DNA from: Spirosoma validum
GTDB taxonomy: Bacteria > Bacteroidota > Bacteroidia > Cytophagales > Spirosomataceae
Direction of reading: 5' to 3'
Assembly (NCBI RefSeq): GCF_014699035.1
Contig: NZ_JACXAA010000001.1
Span: 496,001-560,000 of the forward strand
DNA: 64,000 bases
In this document: positions 26,969 through 37,203 of the stretch, piece by piece
Numbering within the stretch: the first letter of the stretch is position 1
Layout: each line of letters opens with the position of its first letter
Translations under genes and position numbers: made by a program
Notes under the pieces: generated by a model
What the model was told of the DNA's origin: nothing
The model's input: the letters and a program-made list of their open reading frames with translations, nothing else
The model's database searches: none

Positions 26969-29900
26969 ATGTTCAGTAAATTCATACGAAGACCCGTATT
27001 CGCTATTGTGATATCGGTCATGATCGTCTTTATCGGTGTACTGGCTATTAAGAAATTGCCCATTTCTCAATTTCCGGATATTGCTCCTACCACGGTAAAC
27101 ATCTTTATCGCTTATCCAGGATCCAGTGCCGATGTCCTGGTGAAATCTACGCTCATTACGCTGGAACAAGCCATCAACGGCGTCCAGGACATGCGGTACA
27201 TAGCGACTGATGCAACCAGCGCGGGTGAGGCTACTCTTCGGATCATTTTTGAACCGGGTACGGACCCGAATGACGCCGTTATTCGGGTGAAAACGCGGGT
27301 GGACCAGGTTATGCCGCTCTTACCCGAACTGGTTCAGCGTGAAGGGGTTATTATTTCGCCGGTTCAGCCCAGTATGTTGATGTACGTCAACCTCTATTCC
27401 AAGGAAAAGAGTATTGACGAAAAATTCCTGTTCAACTACGCTACGGTTAAAATGATCCCTGAAATCCAGCGGACCAAAGGGGTAGCCAGAGCACAGATAC
27501 TGGGAAGCCGACGTTATGCGATGCGCGTTTGGTTGAACCCAGAGCGCATGCGGGCCTATAACATCTCTACCGAAGAAGTCATGAAGGCGATCGGCGAGCA
27601 AAGTATCATTGGTCGACCCGGTCGGATTGGTCAGAGCTCTGGTATCGCTGCCCAATCGCTGGAATACGTGCTTACCTACAAAGGCCGGTATAACAAACCG
27701 GAAGAGTATGAAGGAATTATTGTCCGGGCCAATCCAGAAGGGGAAAGCATTCACTTAAGGGATATAGCTAAAGTAGAATTAGGTAGTGAATTCTTCGACA
27801 TATATTCCAACCTGGATGGCCATGCGTCGGCCGCCATTGTCCTGCGGCAGAACTACGGCAGTAATGCCAGCGATGTCATTGAAGAGGTTAAAAAGAAGCT
27901 TGAGGTAATGAAAAGCTCCTTTCCGCCGGGGGTCGATTATAAAATCAGCTATGACGTTTCTAACTTCCTGGATGCCTCCATCGAGCAGGTAATTGACACA
28001 CTGCGCGATGCGTTTTTGCTGGTTGCTTTGGTTGTTTTCATATTCCTGGGCGATTGGCGTTCTACACTGATACCGATCCTTGCGGTTCCGGTATCCTTAA
28101 TCGGGGCGTTTTTTGTCATTCAGGCGTTTGGCCTGTCCATCAACTTAATTACGCTGTTTGCCCTGGTGCTGGCCATTGGTATTGTGGTCGATGACGCGAT
28201 TGTGGTGGTGGAAGCTGTGCATGCCAAGATGGAAGAAGAGCCGCATCTATCCCCCTTCGGTGCGGTCAGAAAAGTGCTTGGTGAGATTAGTGGCGCCATT
28301 ATCGCTATTACCCTGGTGATGGTATCGGTATTCCTGCCCATCTCGTTTATGTCGGGTCCGGTCGGTACTTTTTATCGGCAGTTCTCCATTACGATGGCCA
28401 GTTCTATTGTGATTTCGGCTCTGATTGCCTTAACGCTTACCCCCGTGTTGTGTGCCATGTTGCTGAAAAATCATCATGGACATCCGCCCAAGAAAAACAT
28501 ATTGACCCGAACACTCGACGGTTTTAACCGGGGGTTTGATAAAATGACCGGACGCTACGTTGGCTTGTTAAGATTAATCGTCAGCCGCCGGTTCGTTACG
28601 TTCGCCATCTTGGTGGGGTTTTGTCTTGGCATAGCATTCGTGAATAAAATTTTGCCGGCAGGCTTTATTCCGAACGAAGACCAGAGTACGATTTACGCTA
28701 TTATCCAAACGCCACCGGGCTCTACGCTGGAAAAAACCAACGAGGTTTCCCGACGGCTACAGAAAATTTGTGAAGAAGTTCCGGGGATCGAGTCAGTATC
28801 GTCGCTGGCGGGTTACGAGATCATGACCGAAGGACGGGGATCGAATGCCGGTACGTGTCTGATCAACCTGAAATCCTGGTCGGACCGCGACAAGAACGTG
28901 AAGGAAATCATGGAAGAACTGGAGGTGAAATCGAAAAACCTTGGGGCTACTGTCGAATTCTTCGAGCCACCAGCCATCCCTGGTTTCGGTACGTCAGGCG
29001 GTTTTTCCATGCGTTTGCTGGATAAAACGACCGATACGGACTACCGGGAGTTTGATAAAATCAACAAGGAGTTCATGGATAATTTGGGTAAACGGAAAGA
29101 GCTCACGGGCTTGTTTACCTTCTTTGCCGCCAACTACCCGCAATACGAACTGGAAATCGATAACAACCTGGCCATGCAGAAAGGCGTGTCGATCGGGAAA
29201 GCGATGGATAACCTGAACATCATGATTGGCAGTACGTACGAACAGGGGTTCATCAAGTACAACCAGTTTTTCAAAGTCTACGTACAGTCTGATCCCAGCT
29301 TCAGACGACTGCCATCCGATCTGCTAAGTCTTTTTGTCAAAAACGATTCGGGAGAAATGGTGCCTTACTCGGCGTTCATGAAGCTGAAAAAAGGCCAGGG
29401 GCCCAATGAAATCACCCGGTTCAATTTGTATAATTCAGCCGCTATCCAGGGTCTACCTGCTAAAGGCTATACCACAGCTGACGCCATACAGGCCATTCGG
29501 GAAGTTGCCGCCAAGACGTTGCCCAGAGGGTACGACATCGCGTTTGAAGGTCTTTCGTATGACGAGTCGATACGGGGGAACGAATCGCTGTATGTGTTCC
29601 TGATTGTCTTAGCCTTCGTTTACATGGTGTTGGCCGCCCAATACGAAAGTTTCATCATTCCATTGGCCGTAGTGTTATCATTGCCCGTTGGGATATTCGG
29701 TTCGTTCTTATTGTTAAAGCTCATGGGGCTGGAGAACAACATCTATGCCCAGATTGGCCTCATCATGCTAGTTGGTTTGCTGGGTAAAAATGCCGTGCTG
29801 ATCGTAGAATTTGCCGTTCAGAAGCGCCAGCAGGGCGAAACGATCCTGAATGCAGCCATTGAAGGAGCCAGAGTTCGTTTCCGTCCGATCCTGATGACTT

Positions 29901-30175
29901 CCTTCGCCTTTGTGGCCGGATTGATCCCCTTGATCAGTGCCAGGGGGGCAGGCGCTATCGGCAACCGGACCATTGGTGCTTCTGCCATGGGCGGTATGTT
30001 ATTCGGAACCATTTTCGGGGTCATCATCATCCCAGGCTTGTACTACATCTTTGGTAGTTTAGCCGATGGCCGGAAGATGATTAAAGATGAAGAAGCTGAT
30101 TCGTTAACCGAAAATCTGGTGCATTCAGTAGACGTTTTTCCACAACCCGAAGAAGCTGAAGTCGATGAGCAATAA
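26969..30175 (+). CDS. RND multidrug efflux permease (HAE1 type)
   Basis: 1068 residues, the normal length of AcrB-like pumps. Twelve transmembrane helices with two large periplasmic loops. The proton relay residues are Asp408 and Asp409 (GIVVDDAIVVVEAV) in helix 4 and Lys940 (GLLGKNAVLIVEF) in helix 10, aligned with D407/D408/K940 of AcrB. N-terminus MFSKFIRRPVFAIV is typical. Proton-driven export of hydrophobic compounds; substrate unknown. Overlaps the downstream channel gene by 11 bases, implying translational coupling. Confidence 0.96.
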   Translation: MFSKFIRRPVFAIVISVMIVFIGVLAIKKLPISQFPDIAPTTVNIFIAYPGSSADVLVKSTLITLEQAINGVQDMRYIATDATSAGEATLRIIFEPGTDPNDAVIRVKTRVDQVMPLLPELVQREGVIISPVQPSMLMYVNLYSKEKSIDEKFLFNYATVKMIPEIQRTKGVARAQILGSRRYAMRVWLNPERMRAYNISTEEVMKAIGEQSIIGRPGRIGQSSGIAAQSLEYVLTYKGRYNKPEEYEGIIVRANPEGESIHLRDIAKVELGSEFFDIYSNLDGHASAAIVLRQNYGSNASDVIEEVKKKLEVMKSSFPPGVDYKISYDVSNFLDASIEQVIDTLRDAFLLVALVVFIFLGDWRSTLIPILAVPVSLIGAFFVIQAFGLSINLITLFALVLAIGIVVDDAIVVVEAVHAKMEEEPHLSPFGAVRKVLGEISGAIIAITLVMVSVFLPISFMSGPVGTFYRQFSITMASSIVISALIALTLTPVLCAMLLKNHHGHPPKKNILTRTLDGFNRGFDKMTGRYVGLLRLIVSRRFVTFAILVGFCLGIAFVNKILPAGFIPNEDQSTIYAIIQTPPGSTLEKTNEVSRRLQKICEEVPGIESVSSLAGYEIMTEGRGSNAGTCLINLKSWSDRDKNVKEIMEELEVKSKNLGATVEFFEPPAIPGFGTSGGFSMRLLDKTTDTDYREFDKINKEFMDNLGKRKELTGLFTFFAANYPQYELEIDNNLAMQKGVSIGKAMDNLNIMIGSTYEQGFIKYNQFFKVYVQSDPSFRRLPSDLLSLFVKNDSGEMVPYSAFMKLKKGQGPNEITRFNLYNSAAIQGLPAKGYTTADAIQAIREVAAKTLPRGYDIAFEGLSYDESIRGNESLYVFLIVLAFVYMVLAAQYESFIIPLAVVLSLPVGIFGSFLLLKLMGLENNIYAQIGLIMLVGLLGKNAVLIVEFAVQKRQQGETILNAAIEGARVRFRPILMTSFAFVAGLIPLISARGAGAIGNRTIGASAMGGMLFGTIFGVIIIPGLYYIFGSLADGRKMIKDEEADSLTENLVHSVDVFPQPEEAEVDEQ

Positions 30176-31598
30176 ACAAATCATAAATTGGGCTGGTATC
30201 ACGCTCCTTATCGGGCTTAATGCCGCCTGTAGTGTGCCGCGCCTTGTTGAGAAAACAGTTAACAAAAGTATCCCTGCGAGTTATTATGACTCGCAGGACT
30301 CTACCAATACGGCAAAGAATACCTGGAAGCAGTATTTCACGGACCCGTATCTGACTGCCCTGATTGATACAGCCCTGTATAATAATCAGGAGTTAAATGT
30401 TACGCTACAGGAAATTCAAATTGCCAACAACGAAGTACTGGCTAGAGCCGGGGCTTACCGACCATTCGTTGGACTCGGTGGCGGAGCCGGTCTTGACAAA
30501 GTATCCCGGTATACCAGCCAGGGGGCCGCTGATGCCGCTACCGAAATACGACCAGGGATCGAAACCCCTGAGATTTTGCCAAACATGTATTTTGGGGCTA
30601 CTGCCAGTTGGGAGGTAGATATCTGGCACAAGCTACGTAACGCCAAAAAAGCGGCCGTAGCCAGTTATCTGGCGTCCATTGAAGGGAAAAATTTCCAGGT
30701 TACGAATCTGGTTGCCGACGTCGCCAATTCGTATTATGAGCTGATGGCGTATGATAATCAGTTAGATATCATCAAGCAGAACCTTGTTATTCTGAACAAC
30801 GCGCTGTCCATCACCAAGCAGGAAAAAGAAGCAGCTAAAGTAACCGAACTGGCGGTACGTCGATTTGAGGCTGAGGTGGCTAAAACGCAAAGCCTTCAGT
30901 ACGAAATTCAGCAGAAGATTGTTGAGACGGAAAACCGGATCAACTTTCTTATAGGCCGGTTTCCGCAACACGTTCCACGAAATTCCCAGACGTTCAACCA
31001 ATTGCTACCGACCAACGTTTCGGCAGGTATTCCGTCGCAACTGTTGGCGAATCGCCCCGACATCAGACAGGCAGAATGGAATTTAGAAGCCGCCAAATTA
31101 GACGTAATGTCGACCAGAGCTAACTTTTATCCTTCGTTAAATCTTAGAGGATTTTTAGGCATTATGTCTTACAATCCTTTATATCTGGTGTATACTCCTC
31201 AATCGTTAGTTGCTTCGCTGGCCGGCGATCTAGTTGGACCTATCGTGAATAAGAACGAAATCACAGCCAGGTACAAAACCGCGAATGTCAAGCAGATCCA
31301 GGCTATTTATAACTACGAAAAGACGGTTCTGAATGCGTATATCGAAGTGGCTAATCAGTTATCCAATATCAATAACCTAGGTAAAAAGTACGAAACGAAA
31401 AACAACCAGGTGCAGGCACTGACTCAGTCAACTAGTATTTCGCTTAAGCTATTCACATCGGCAAGGGCCGATTATATGGAAGTGCTGTTGACACAACGTG
31501 ACGTACTGGAAGCCAGAATTGAGCTTATCGAAACAAGAATGCAACAACTAAATGCCCAGGTCAATGCATACCGGGCATTAGGGGGTGGTTGGAAATAA
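30165..31598 (+). CDS. TolC/NodT-family outer-membrane efflux lipoprotein
   Basis: 477 residues; lipobox NAAC with Cys22. Two outer-membrane-factor repeats with long alpha-helical hairpins (LIDTALYNNQELNVTLQEIQ; ADVANSYYELMAYDNQLDII) and the conserved IPSQLLANRPDIRQAEWNLE segment. Third component of the tripartite pump. Starts inside the end of the permease gene. A hairpin follows at 31621-31656. Confidence 0.94.
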   Translation: MSNKQIINWAGITLLIGLNAACSVPRLVEKTVNKSIPASYYDSQDSTNTAKNTWKQYFTDPYLTALIDTALYNNQELNVTLQEIQIANNEVLARAGAYRPFVGLGGGAGLDKVSRYTSQGAADAATEIRPGIETPEILPNMYFGATASWEVDIWHKLRNAKKAAVASYLASIEGKNFQVTNLVADVANSYYELMAYDNQLDIIKQNLVILNNALSITKQEKEAAKVTELAVRRFEAEVAKTQSLQYEIQQKIVETENRINFLIGRFPQHVPRNSQTFNQLLPTNVSAGIPSQLLANRPDIRQAEWNLEAAKLDVMSTRANFYPSLNLRGFLGIMSYNPLYLVYTPQSLVASLAGDLVGPIVNKNEITARYKTANVKQIQAIYNYEKTVLNAYIEVANQLSNINNLGKKYETKNNQVQALTQSTSISLKLFTSARADYMEVLLTQRDVLEARIELIETRMQQLNAQVNAYRALGGGWK

Positions 31599-31620
31599 AG
31601 AAGTGAGGTTTAAATTTAAG

Positions 31621-31656
31621 AAGAATGCCCTATACGACTTTGTGTAGGGCATTCTT
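31621..31656 (+). terminator. hairpin ending the efflux operon
   Basis: aagaatgccctatac pairs with gtgtagggcattctt; the T-run after it is weak. Confidence 0.6.
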
Positions 31657-31842
31657 CGTTAGTAGAGGAATGTAGAATACCATAGTCGCATAGAAATAAC
31701 TTTTGATTCCTGCTCTTATCTACCACGTTATAAAGGAGATGTTTCAGCCAACAATGTGGCAAACTAGAAAGTTACACAGTTTCGCGAGTGAAAACACATC
31801 GTTCAATGTTGTTCACTAATTTGCGCTGCACCCTTTAAGAAA

Positions 31843-34698
31843 ATGTCAATGACCGGCGATCAACAGCCCTTTCATCCGACCAGTAAACTCACCGAGCGAC
31901 TCGATATTGATTTTGCGTTACAAGCGGCCGGACTCGGGGTATGGGAGCTTGACCCGCTCACTCTACAGGTGCTCCTGGACGACCGGTGCCGGGAACTATA
32001 CGGATTAAAGCAAGGCAACCAACTTTCCTATAAGCAACTTATTCAGTACATCCACCCTGACGATGCAAGCCGGGTAGATAAGGCCGTACAGTGGGCAATG
32101 ACGCCTGAGTCGGGCGGAGTTTACGACGAAACGTATCGCCTAATAGGAGTCGACAATGAAGCATTTCGCTGGGTACGTTTCCAGGGTAAGGGTTATTTCA
32201 CGGAAGATGGAAAGTTATATCGCTTCGCCGGTGTAGGTCAGGATGTAACCCAGCAAGTGTCAGCTCAGCAACGTATTGAAGCGAGTCAGCAGCAACTGCT
32301 CACTCTTTTTGAGCAATCGCCTGTAGGTGTTGCCATTATCAGAGAAGAGAATCTGACATTCGAAATGGCAAATCCTTTTTACGGCCATCTGGTCGGTCGA
32401 CAGCCCGATCAGATTGTAGGTAAGCCTTTGTTGGAAGCTTTACCCGAGCTGGCTGGGCAAGGTTTTGACGAACTGCTGAAGAACGTCATAAGCACGGGTA
32501 CGCCTTTCATTGCTCAGGAGGTTGCTGTCGATCTCATTCGCCACGATCATCTGGAAACAATTTATGTAGACCTAACGTATCAACCGCTACGTGACGAGCA
32601 GCACATTTCGGGCGTACTTGTTGTGGCCACGGATGTCACGCAGCAGGTGCGTAGCCGCCGGGCAGTTGAAGCGAGCGAAACCCAGCTGCGAAGCCTGGTA
32701 GATAGCGCCCCGTTCCCGATCGGGGTTTACATAGGCCCTCAGATGCAGATTCTGCTGGCCAACCAGTCGATTATGGATGTCTGGGGGAAAGGCAACGATG
32801 TCGTCGGAAAAAGCTATAAAGAGATTCTGCCTGAACTGGAGACTCAGCCCATCTTTGCCCAGATTATGCAGGTTCTGACTACGGGCCAGGCCTTTCACGC
32901 TCGTAATCAACAAGTCGACATCGTCGTCGATGGTCGCTTACAGTCGTTTTATTTCAACTACAGCTTTACGCCCCTGTTTGATGCCGACGGACAAGTATAC
33001 GGCGTTATGAACACCGCTGCCGAAGTAACCGATCTGATTCAGGCTAAGCAAGCGTTAGAAGCCAGCGAGACTCGCCTGCACTCAATTATTGCAACGGCTC
33101 CCGCTGGTATGGGTTTGTTCGTAGGCCGGGATCTGATCGTTGACCTGCCCAACCAAACCTTCATTAATATCGTAGGTAAAGGACCCGATATAGTTGGCAA
33201 GCCGCTCCGGGAAGTGATGCCTGAATTATTGACGGAAAACCAGCCTTTTCTCCAAATTCTGGACGATGTCTATACCTCGGGGAAGATGTTCCAGAGCTTC
33301 GGCTCTCGGGTAGACATCGTGCAACATGGCATAATGACCCACAATTATTATAACATCACTTATACTCCGCTGCGAAATGATCAGGGGCAGGTGTATGCGA
33401 TTCTGGACATTGCTATTGACGTTACGGAAGAGATAAAAGCCCGCCAGCAACTTCAGGAGGTAGAAGCCACGCTACGGGGAGCCATAGAACTAGCCGATAT
33501 GGGCACATGGGAATTGGATATGATCTCAGGGTTGACTACGTACTCGGACCGGCTTAAGCACCTTTTCGAGTTCACTCAGGATTATATTGATCGAGAACAT
33601 CTATATAACCCCATTGACGAAGTCGATCGGGCACGTATTATGGAAGCAGTGGCACAAGCGTCCAGTCCTGATTCCGATGGTTTATTGGATGAGGAGTATA
33701 CCGTCATCACCCAGCAAACCGGACGACAGCGCATTGTACGGGCGCAGGGTAAGGTATATTTCGACGATCAGGGAAACCCAATCAAGATGGTGGGTAGTAT
33801 GCGGGACATCACTGAGGAGCGACAAACGCAATTAGCCTTGGAACAACTGGTTCAACATCGAACTGAAGAATTGGCCGCCGTGAACGAAGAACTAGCCGCT
33901 ACGAACGAAGAAATAGCCGCCAGCAACGAAGAGTACGCTGCTCTCAATGAAGAACTGGAGGAAGCCAACGGGTTGTTGATACGTTCAAACGATAACCTGC
34001 AAAAGTTTGCTTATGTAGCCAGCCACGATTTGCAGGAACCCTTACGTAAGATTCAGCAATTTGGTGATCTCTTGAAGACACGCTTTGACGCTTCTACCGG
34101 CGAGGAACTAGTGTATATAGATCGTATGCAGTCGGCCGCCAGTCGAATGTCGACGTTAATTCGAGACCTGCTCGATTTTTCACGCATCTCTACCCAGCAG
34201 GACACTAGCATTTCGGTACCGCTCAATGCGATAGTAGACCAGGTGTTAACCACACTGGAGCTTGTTATTGCAGAAACGAATACTGAGGTGAAGGTCGGAC
34301 TCTTACCAACTGTTACAGGGGATGCGTCGCAGTTAAACCAGTTATTTCAGAATCTGATCGCGAATGCCATTAAGTTTCGTCAGCCAACTACTCCCCCACT
34401 GATTCAGATCAATGCTTATGCCGTTTTAGCCACTGATTTGCCACCCTCAGTAAAGCCTACCCGGGCAGTAAGAACCTATTATCGGATCGATATAGCTGAC
34501 AACGGGGTTGGTTTTGACGAAAAATACTTAGACCGTATTTTTCAGGTATTTCAGCGATTACACAGTAAGAGTGAGTTTGCTGGCACAGGTATCGGTTTAG
34601 CTATTTGTGAAAAGGTGGTGGCCAATCATGGAGGGGCAATTACGGCTACGAGTCGACCGGGCCAGGGGACAACCTTTATCGTGTACTTACCCACGTAA
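31843..34698 (+). CDS. multi-PAS sensor histidine kinase
   Basis: 951 residues, no transmembrane segment, so cytosolic. Five PAS domains in series (about 25-145, 147-275, 276-405, 406-535, 540-660); the third and fourth are close copies of each other (both open with EASETxLxS and contain V-G-K-x-x-x-x-x-x-P-E-L). A 45-residue coiled coil built on EELAAxNEE repeats leads to the dimerisation helix with phospho-acceptor His728 (ASHDLQEPLRKI). The catalytic ATPase domain has N (NLIANAIKFR), G1 (DNGVGFDEKY) and G2 (GTGIGLAI). No receiver domain is attached. It follows the efflux operon and is a candidate partner for the orphan regulator at 24512-25210. Confidence 0.93.
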   Translation: MSMTGDQQPFHPTSKLTERLDIDFALQAAGLGVWELDPLTLQVLLDDRCRELYGLKQGNQLSYKQLIQYIHPDDASRVDKAVQWAMTPESGGVYDETYRLIGVDNEAFRWVRFQGKGYFTEDGKLYRFAGVGQDVTQQVSAQQRIEASQQQLLTLFEQSPVGVAIIREENLTFEMANPFYGHLVGRQPDQIVGKPLLEALPELAGQGFDELLKNVISTGTPFIAQEVAVDLIRHDHLETIYVDLTYQPLRDEQHISGVLVVATDVTQQVRSRRAVEASETQLRSLVDSAPFPIGVYIGPQMQILLANQSIMDVWGKGNDVVGKSYKEILPELETQPIFAQIMQVLTTGQAFHARNQQVDIVVDGRLQSFYFNYSFTPLFDADGQVYGVMNTAAEVTDLIQAKQALEASETRLHSIIATAPAGMGLFVGRDLIVDLPNQTFINIVGKGPDIVGKPLREVMPELLTENQPFLQILDDVYTSGKMFQSFGSRVDIVQHGIMTHNYYNITYTPLRNDQGQVYAILDIAIDVTEEIKARQQLQEVEATLRGAIELADMGTWELDMISGLTTYSDRLKHLFEFTQDYIDREHLYNPIDEVDRARIMEAVAQASSPDSDGLLDEEYTVITQQTGRQRIVRAQGKVYFDDQGNPIKMVGSMRDITEERQTQLALEQLVQHRTEELAAVNEELAATNEEIAASNEEYAALNEELEEANGLLIRSNDNLQKFAYVASHDLQEPLRKIQQFGDLLKTRFDASTGEELVYIDRMQSAASRMSTLIRDLLDFSRISTQQDTSISVPLNAIVDQVLTTLELVIAETNTEVKVGLLPTVTGDASQLNQLFQNLIANAIKFRQPTTPPLIQINAYAVLATDLPPSVKPTRAVRTYYRIDIADNGVGFDEKYLDRIFQVFQRLHSKSEFAGTGIGLAICEKVVANHGGAITATSRPGQGTTFIVYLPT

Positions 34699-34776
34699 TG
34701 TTTGTCATTGCTTAGTTAATAGCGGGTTAACGTAGTACTATTGTCCCGTTTTATACGACTACCACCAATAGCATTC

Positions 34777-35709
34777 ATGAAAATCGTTCTTTGCCTTTTC
34801 TTTTTTTCGCTTGTCTTCACCGGTTTCGGTCAGCAGCCGTCCGCCAAACAGATTAGTAAACACGTACGCTACCTCGCTTCCGATCAGATGCAGGGCCGGG
34901 GAACAGGCAGTCCCGAAAATAAAAAAGCGGCCCGCTACGTTGAAAAGTACTTTAAGAAATACGGTCTGAAACCGCTGGGGACGGATGGTTACTATCAGTC
35001 GTTCACAGCGAAAGTTCGGCGGGTTGTTGTCCCGGATAGCCTAAGGGAAACCAAAAACGTCATTGGTTTTCTGGATAATGGCGCGCCGTATACGATTGTC
35101 ATCGGTGCTCATTACGATCACTTAGGTTTGGGCCGACAGGGAAGCTCGCTGGATTCATTACCGCAAGGGAAAATTCATAACGGTGCCGACGATAATGCAT
35201 CGGGCGTAGCCGGTCTGCTGGAACTTGCTCATTATTTCACGAAGAACAACGTAACGGAGCCGTACAATTTTCTGTTTATGGCCTTCGGCGCTGAGGAATT
35301 GGGCTTACAAGGCTCTCGTCATTTCCTGAACAACCCGACGCTGCCGCTTGAGAAGATGAATTTTATGGTGTGCATGGACATGATTGGCCGCTACAATCCG
35401 CAACGGGGTGTCGGTATTGGCGGCTACGGCACCAGCGACACCTGGCCAGCGGTATTTAAAGGCATTGAAAGCTCCATCAAATTCTTCACCGACCGGGCGG
35501 GGAACGGCGGATCTGACAACGCGGCTTTTTATGCCAAACAGATTCCGGTTCTGTTTTTTCATACCGGCGGGCATCCCGATTACCACAAACCCACCGACGA
35601 TCCGGACAAAATTAACGCTACGTCGGAGGAGGCCATTCTTCGCCTGGAAATCAAACTGCTCGAAAACGCTTTACAACAACCCAAAATGACGTTTACCGCA
35701 GTCAAGTAG
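34777..35709 (+). CDS. secreted M28 family zinc aminopeptidase
   Basis: The ATG at 34777 is chosen because it opens a proper signal peptide (MKIVLCLFFFSLVFTGFG|QQ), unlike the TTG at 34741. The two-zinc ligands of M28 peptidases appear in order: GAHYDH, HNGADDNASGV, FGAEELGLQGS, MDMIGRYN, and the last ligand in FHTGGHPDYH. Length of about 310 residues matches the simple M28 group. It would release N-terminal amino acids from peptides in the periplasm. Followed by the sulfatase gene on the same strand 66 bases later. Confidence 0.92.
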   Translation: MKIVLCLFFFSLVFTGFGQQPSAKQISKHVRYLASDQMQGRGTGSPENKKAARYVEKYFKKYGLKPLGTDGYYQSFTAKVRRVVVPDSLRETKNVIGFLDNGAPYTIVIGAHYDHLGLGRQGSSLDSLPQGKIHNGADDNASGVAGLLELAHYFTKNNVTEPYNFLFMAFGAEELGLQGSRHFLNNPTLPLEKMNFMVCMDMIGRYNPQRGVGIGGYGTSDTWPAVFKGIESSIKFFTDRAGNGGSDNAAFYAKQIPVLFFHTGGHPDYHKPTDDPDKINATSEEAILRLEIKLLENALQQPKMTFTAVK

Positions 35710-35775
35710 CGCAAGACTCATTCGCACTTTATAAACTACAACCTGTAAGTACCCACGTCAACAGTGACTTGTTCT

Positions 35776-37203
35776 ATGACTAAACTCCTCTTCTGCCTAC
35801 TTGTCGCTACGTCCATCTGCTCATTTGGCGTAGCACAGAATCGTCCTGTTAACAGACCCAATATTGTTTTCATTCTGGCTGATGATCTGGGCTACGGAGA
35901 TGTGGGCATCAATGGACAAAAGCTGATCAGAACACCCAATATTGATCGGCTGGCGAAAGAGGGAATGCGCTTTACGCAGTTTTATGCCGGTACGTCGGTA
36001 TGCGCCCCATCGCGGTCGTCGCTGATGACGGGCCGACACACAGGGCACACGTATATCCGGGGCAACAAAAGCGTAGAACCCGAAGGACAGGAACCCATTG
36101 CCGATTCGGTGACGACGGTTGCTGAACTCCTGCAACGCGCAGGCTACTTAACGGGTGCTTTCGGGAAGTGGGGACTGGGCCCAGTAGGGTCAGTAGGTGA
36201 TCCCAATAAGCAGGGCTTCGACCGATTCTACGGTTATAATTGTCAGTCATTGGCGCATCGTTACTACCCTGATCATCTCTGGGATGATAGTCAGAAGATT
36301 ACACTGGCGGCCAATCAGGACTTACGCCAGGCCAAAGAATACGCGCCTGATCTGATTCAGAAACAGGCGATGCGCTTTCTGGATGCACGCGACGATAAAC
36401 AGCCTTTCTTTTTGTTTTTACCCTATATCCTACCCCATGCCGAACTGATTGTCCCTGACGACAGTCTTTTCCAGTATTACAAAGGAAAATTCCCCGAAAA
36501 GCCGTTTAAAGGTGCTGATTATGGCCCTGATGCGAAAACAGGCGGCTATACTTCGCAGGCTTATCCGCACGCTACGTTTGCCGCGATGGTCGGTCGTCTC
36601 GATCTATACGTAGGGCAAGTGATGGCAAAGCTGAAAGAAAAAGGGCTGGATCAGAACACACTCGTTATTTTCTCCAGTGACAATGGTCCTCATATCGAAG
36701 GGGGTGCCGATCCAACGTTTTTTAATAGCAGCGGAGGTTTTCGGGGTGTTAAACGGGACTTATATGAGGGTGGTATCCGCGAACCTTTTTTCGCGCGTTG
36801 GCCAAAGGCTATTAAACCCGGCTCAACCAGTGATTACATTGGCGCTTTCTGGGATTTGCTACCCACTTTCGCTGAACTAGCCGGAGCCAAAACGCCAGCC
36901 CGTATCGACGGCGTTTCGTTTGCGCCGACACTGACGAGCAAAGGCACACAGAAAAAGCACGACTATCTGTACTGGGAATTTCACGAAAACGGCGGCAGAC
37001 AGGCTGTGCGGCAGGGTAACTGGAAAGCCGTACGGCTACAGGCAATGGCTAATCCAGCTAGTCCCGTTGAATTATACGACCTGGCGAAAGACCCCAAAGA
37101 AGCGCATAACGTAGCCGCTCAGTATCCAGATAGAGCCAAACAACTCAGTGAGTTAATGAAGCAATCGCATGTCGAATCGCCGTTATTTCCGTTTGCGCAT
37201 TAA
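35776..37203 (+). CDS. sulfatase (S1 family, arylsulfatase-like)
   Basis: Start at ATG 35776 (MTKLLFCLLV), giving a signal peptide cut near GVAQ|NR. The metal site RPNIVFILADDLGYGD and the formylglycine motif C76-A-P-S-R with SSLMTGRH are intact, so the enzyme needs Cys-to-formylglycine maturation by a sulfatase-maturating enzyme not present here. Also present: GKWGLGPVG and FSSDNGPHIEGG. Probably removes sulfate from glycans or aryl esters in the periplasm. Its stop codon abuts that of the convergent AraC gene with no spacer. Confidence 0.94.
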   Translation: MTKLLFCLLVATSICSFGVAQNRPVNRPNIVFILADDLGYGDVGINGQKLIRTPNIDRLAKEGMRFTQFYAGTSVCAPSRSSLMTGRHTGHTYIRGNKSVEPEGQEPIADSVTTVAELLQRAGYLTGAFGKWGLGPVGSVGDPNKQGFDRFYGYNCQSLAHRYYPDHLWDDSQKITLAANQDLRQAKEYAPDLIQKQAMRFLDARDDKQPFFLFLPYILPHAELIVPDDSLFQYYKGKFPEKPFKGADYGPDAKTGGYTSQAYPHATFAAMVGRLDLYVGQVMAKLKEKGLDQNTLVIFSSDNGPHIEGGADPTFFNSSGGFRGVKRDLYEGGIREPFFARWPKAIKPGSTSDYIGAFWDLLPTFAELAGAKTPARIDGVSFAPTLTSKGTQKKHDYLYWEFHENGGRQAVRQGNWKAVRLQAMANPASPVELYDLAKDPKEAHNVAAQYPDRAKQLSELMKQSHVESPLFPFAH

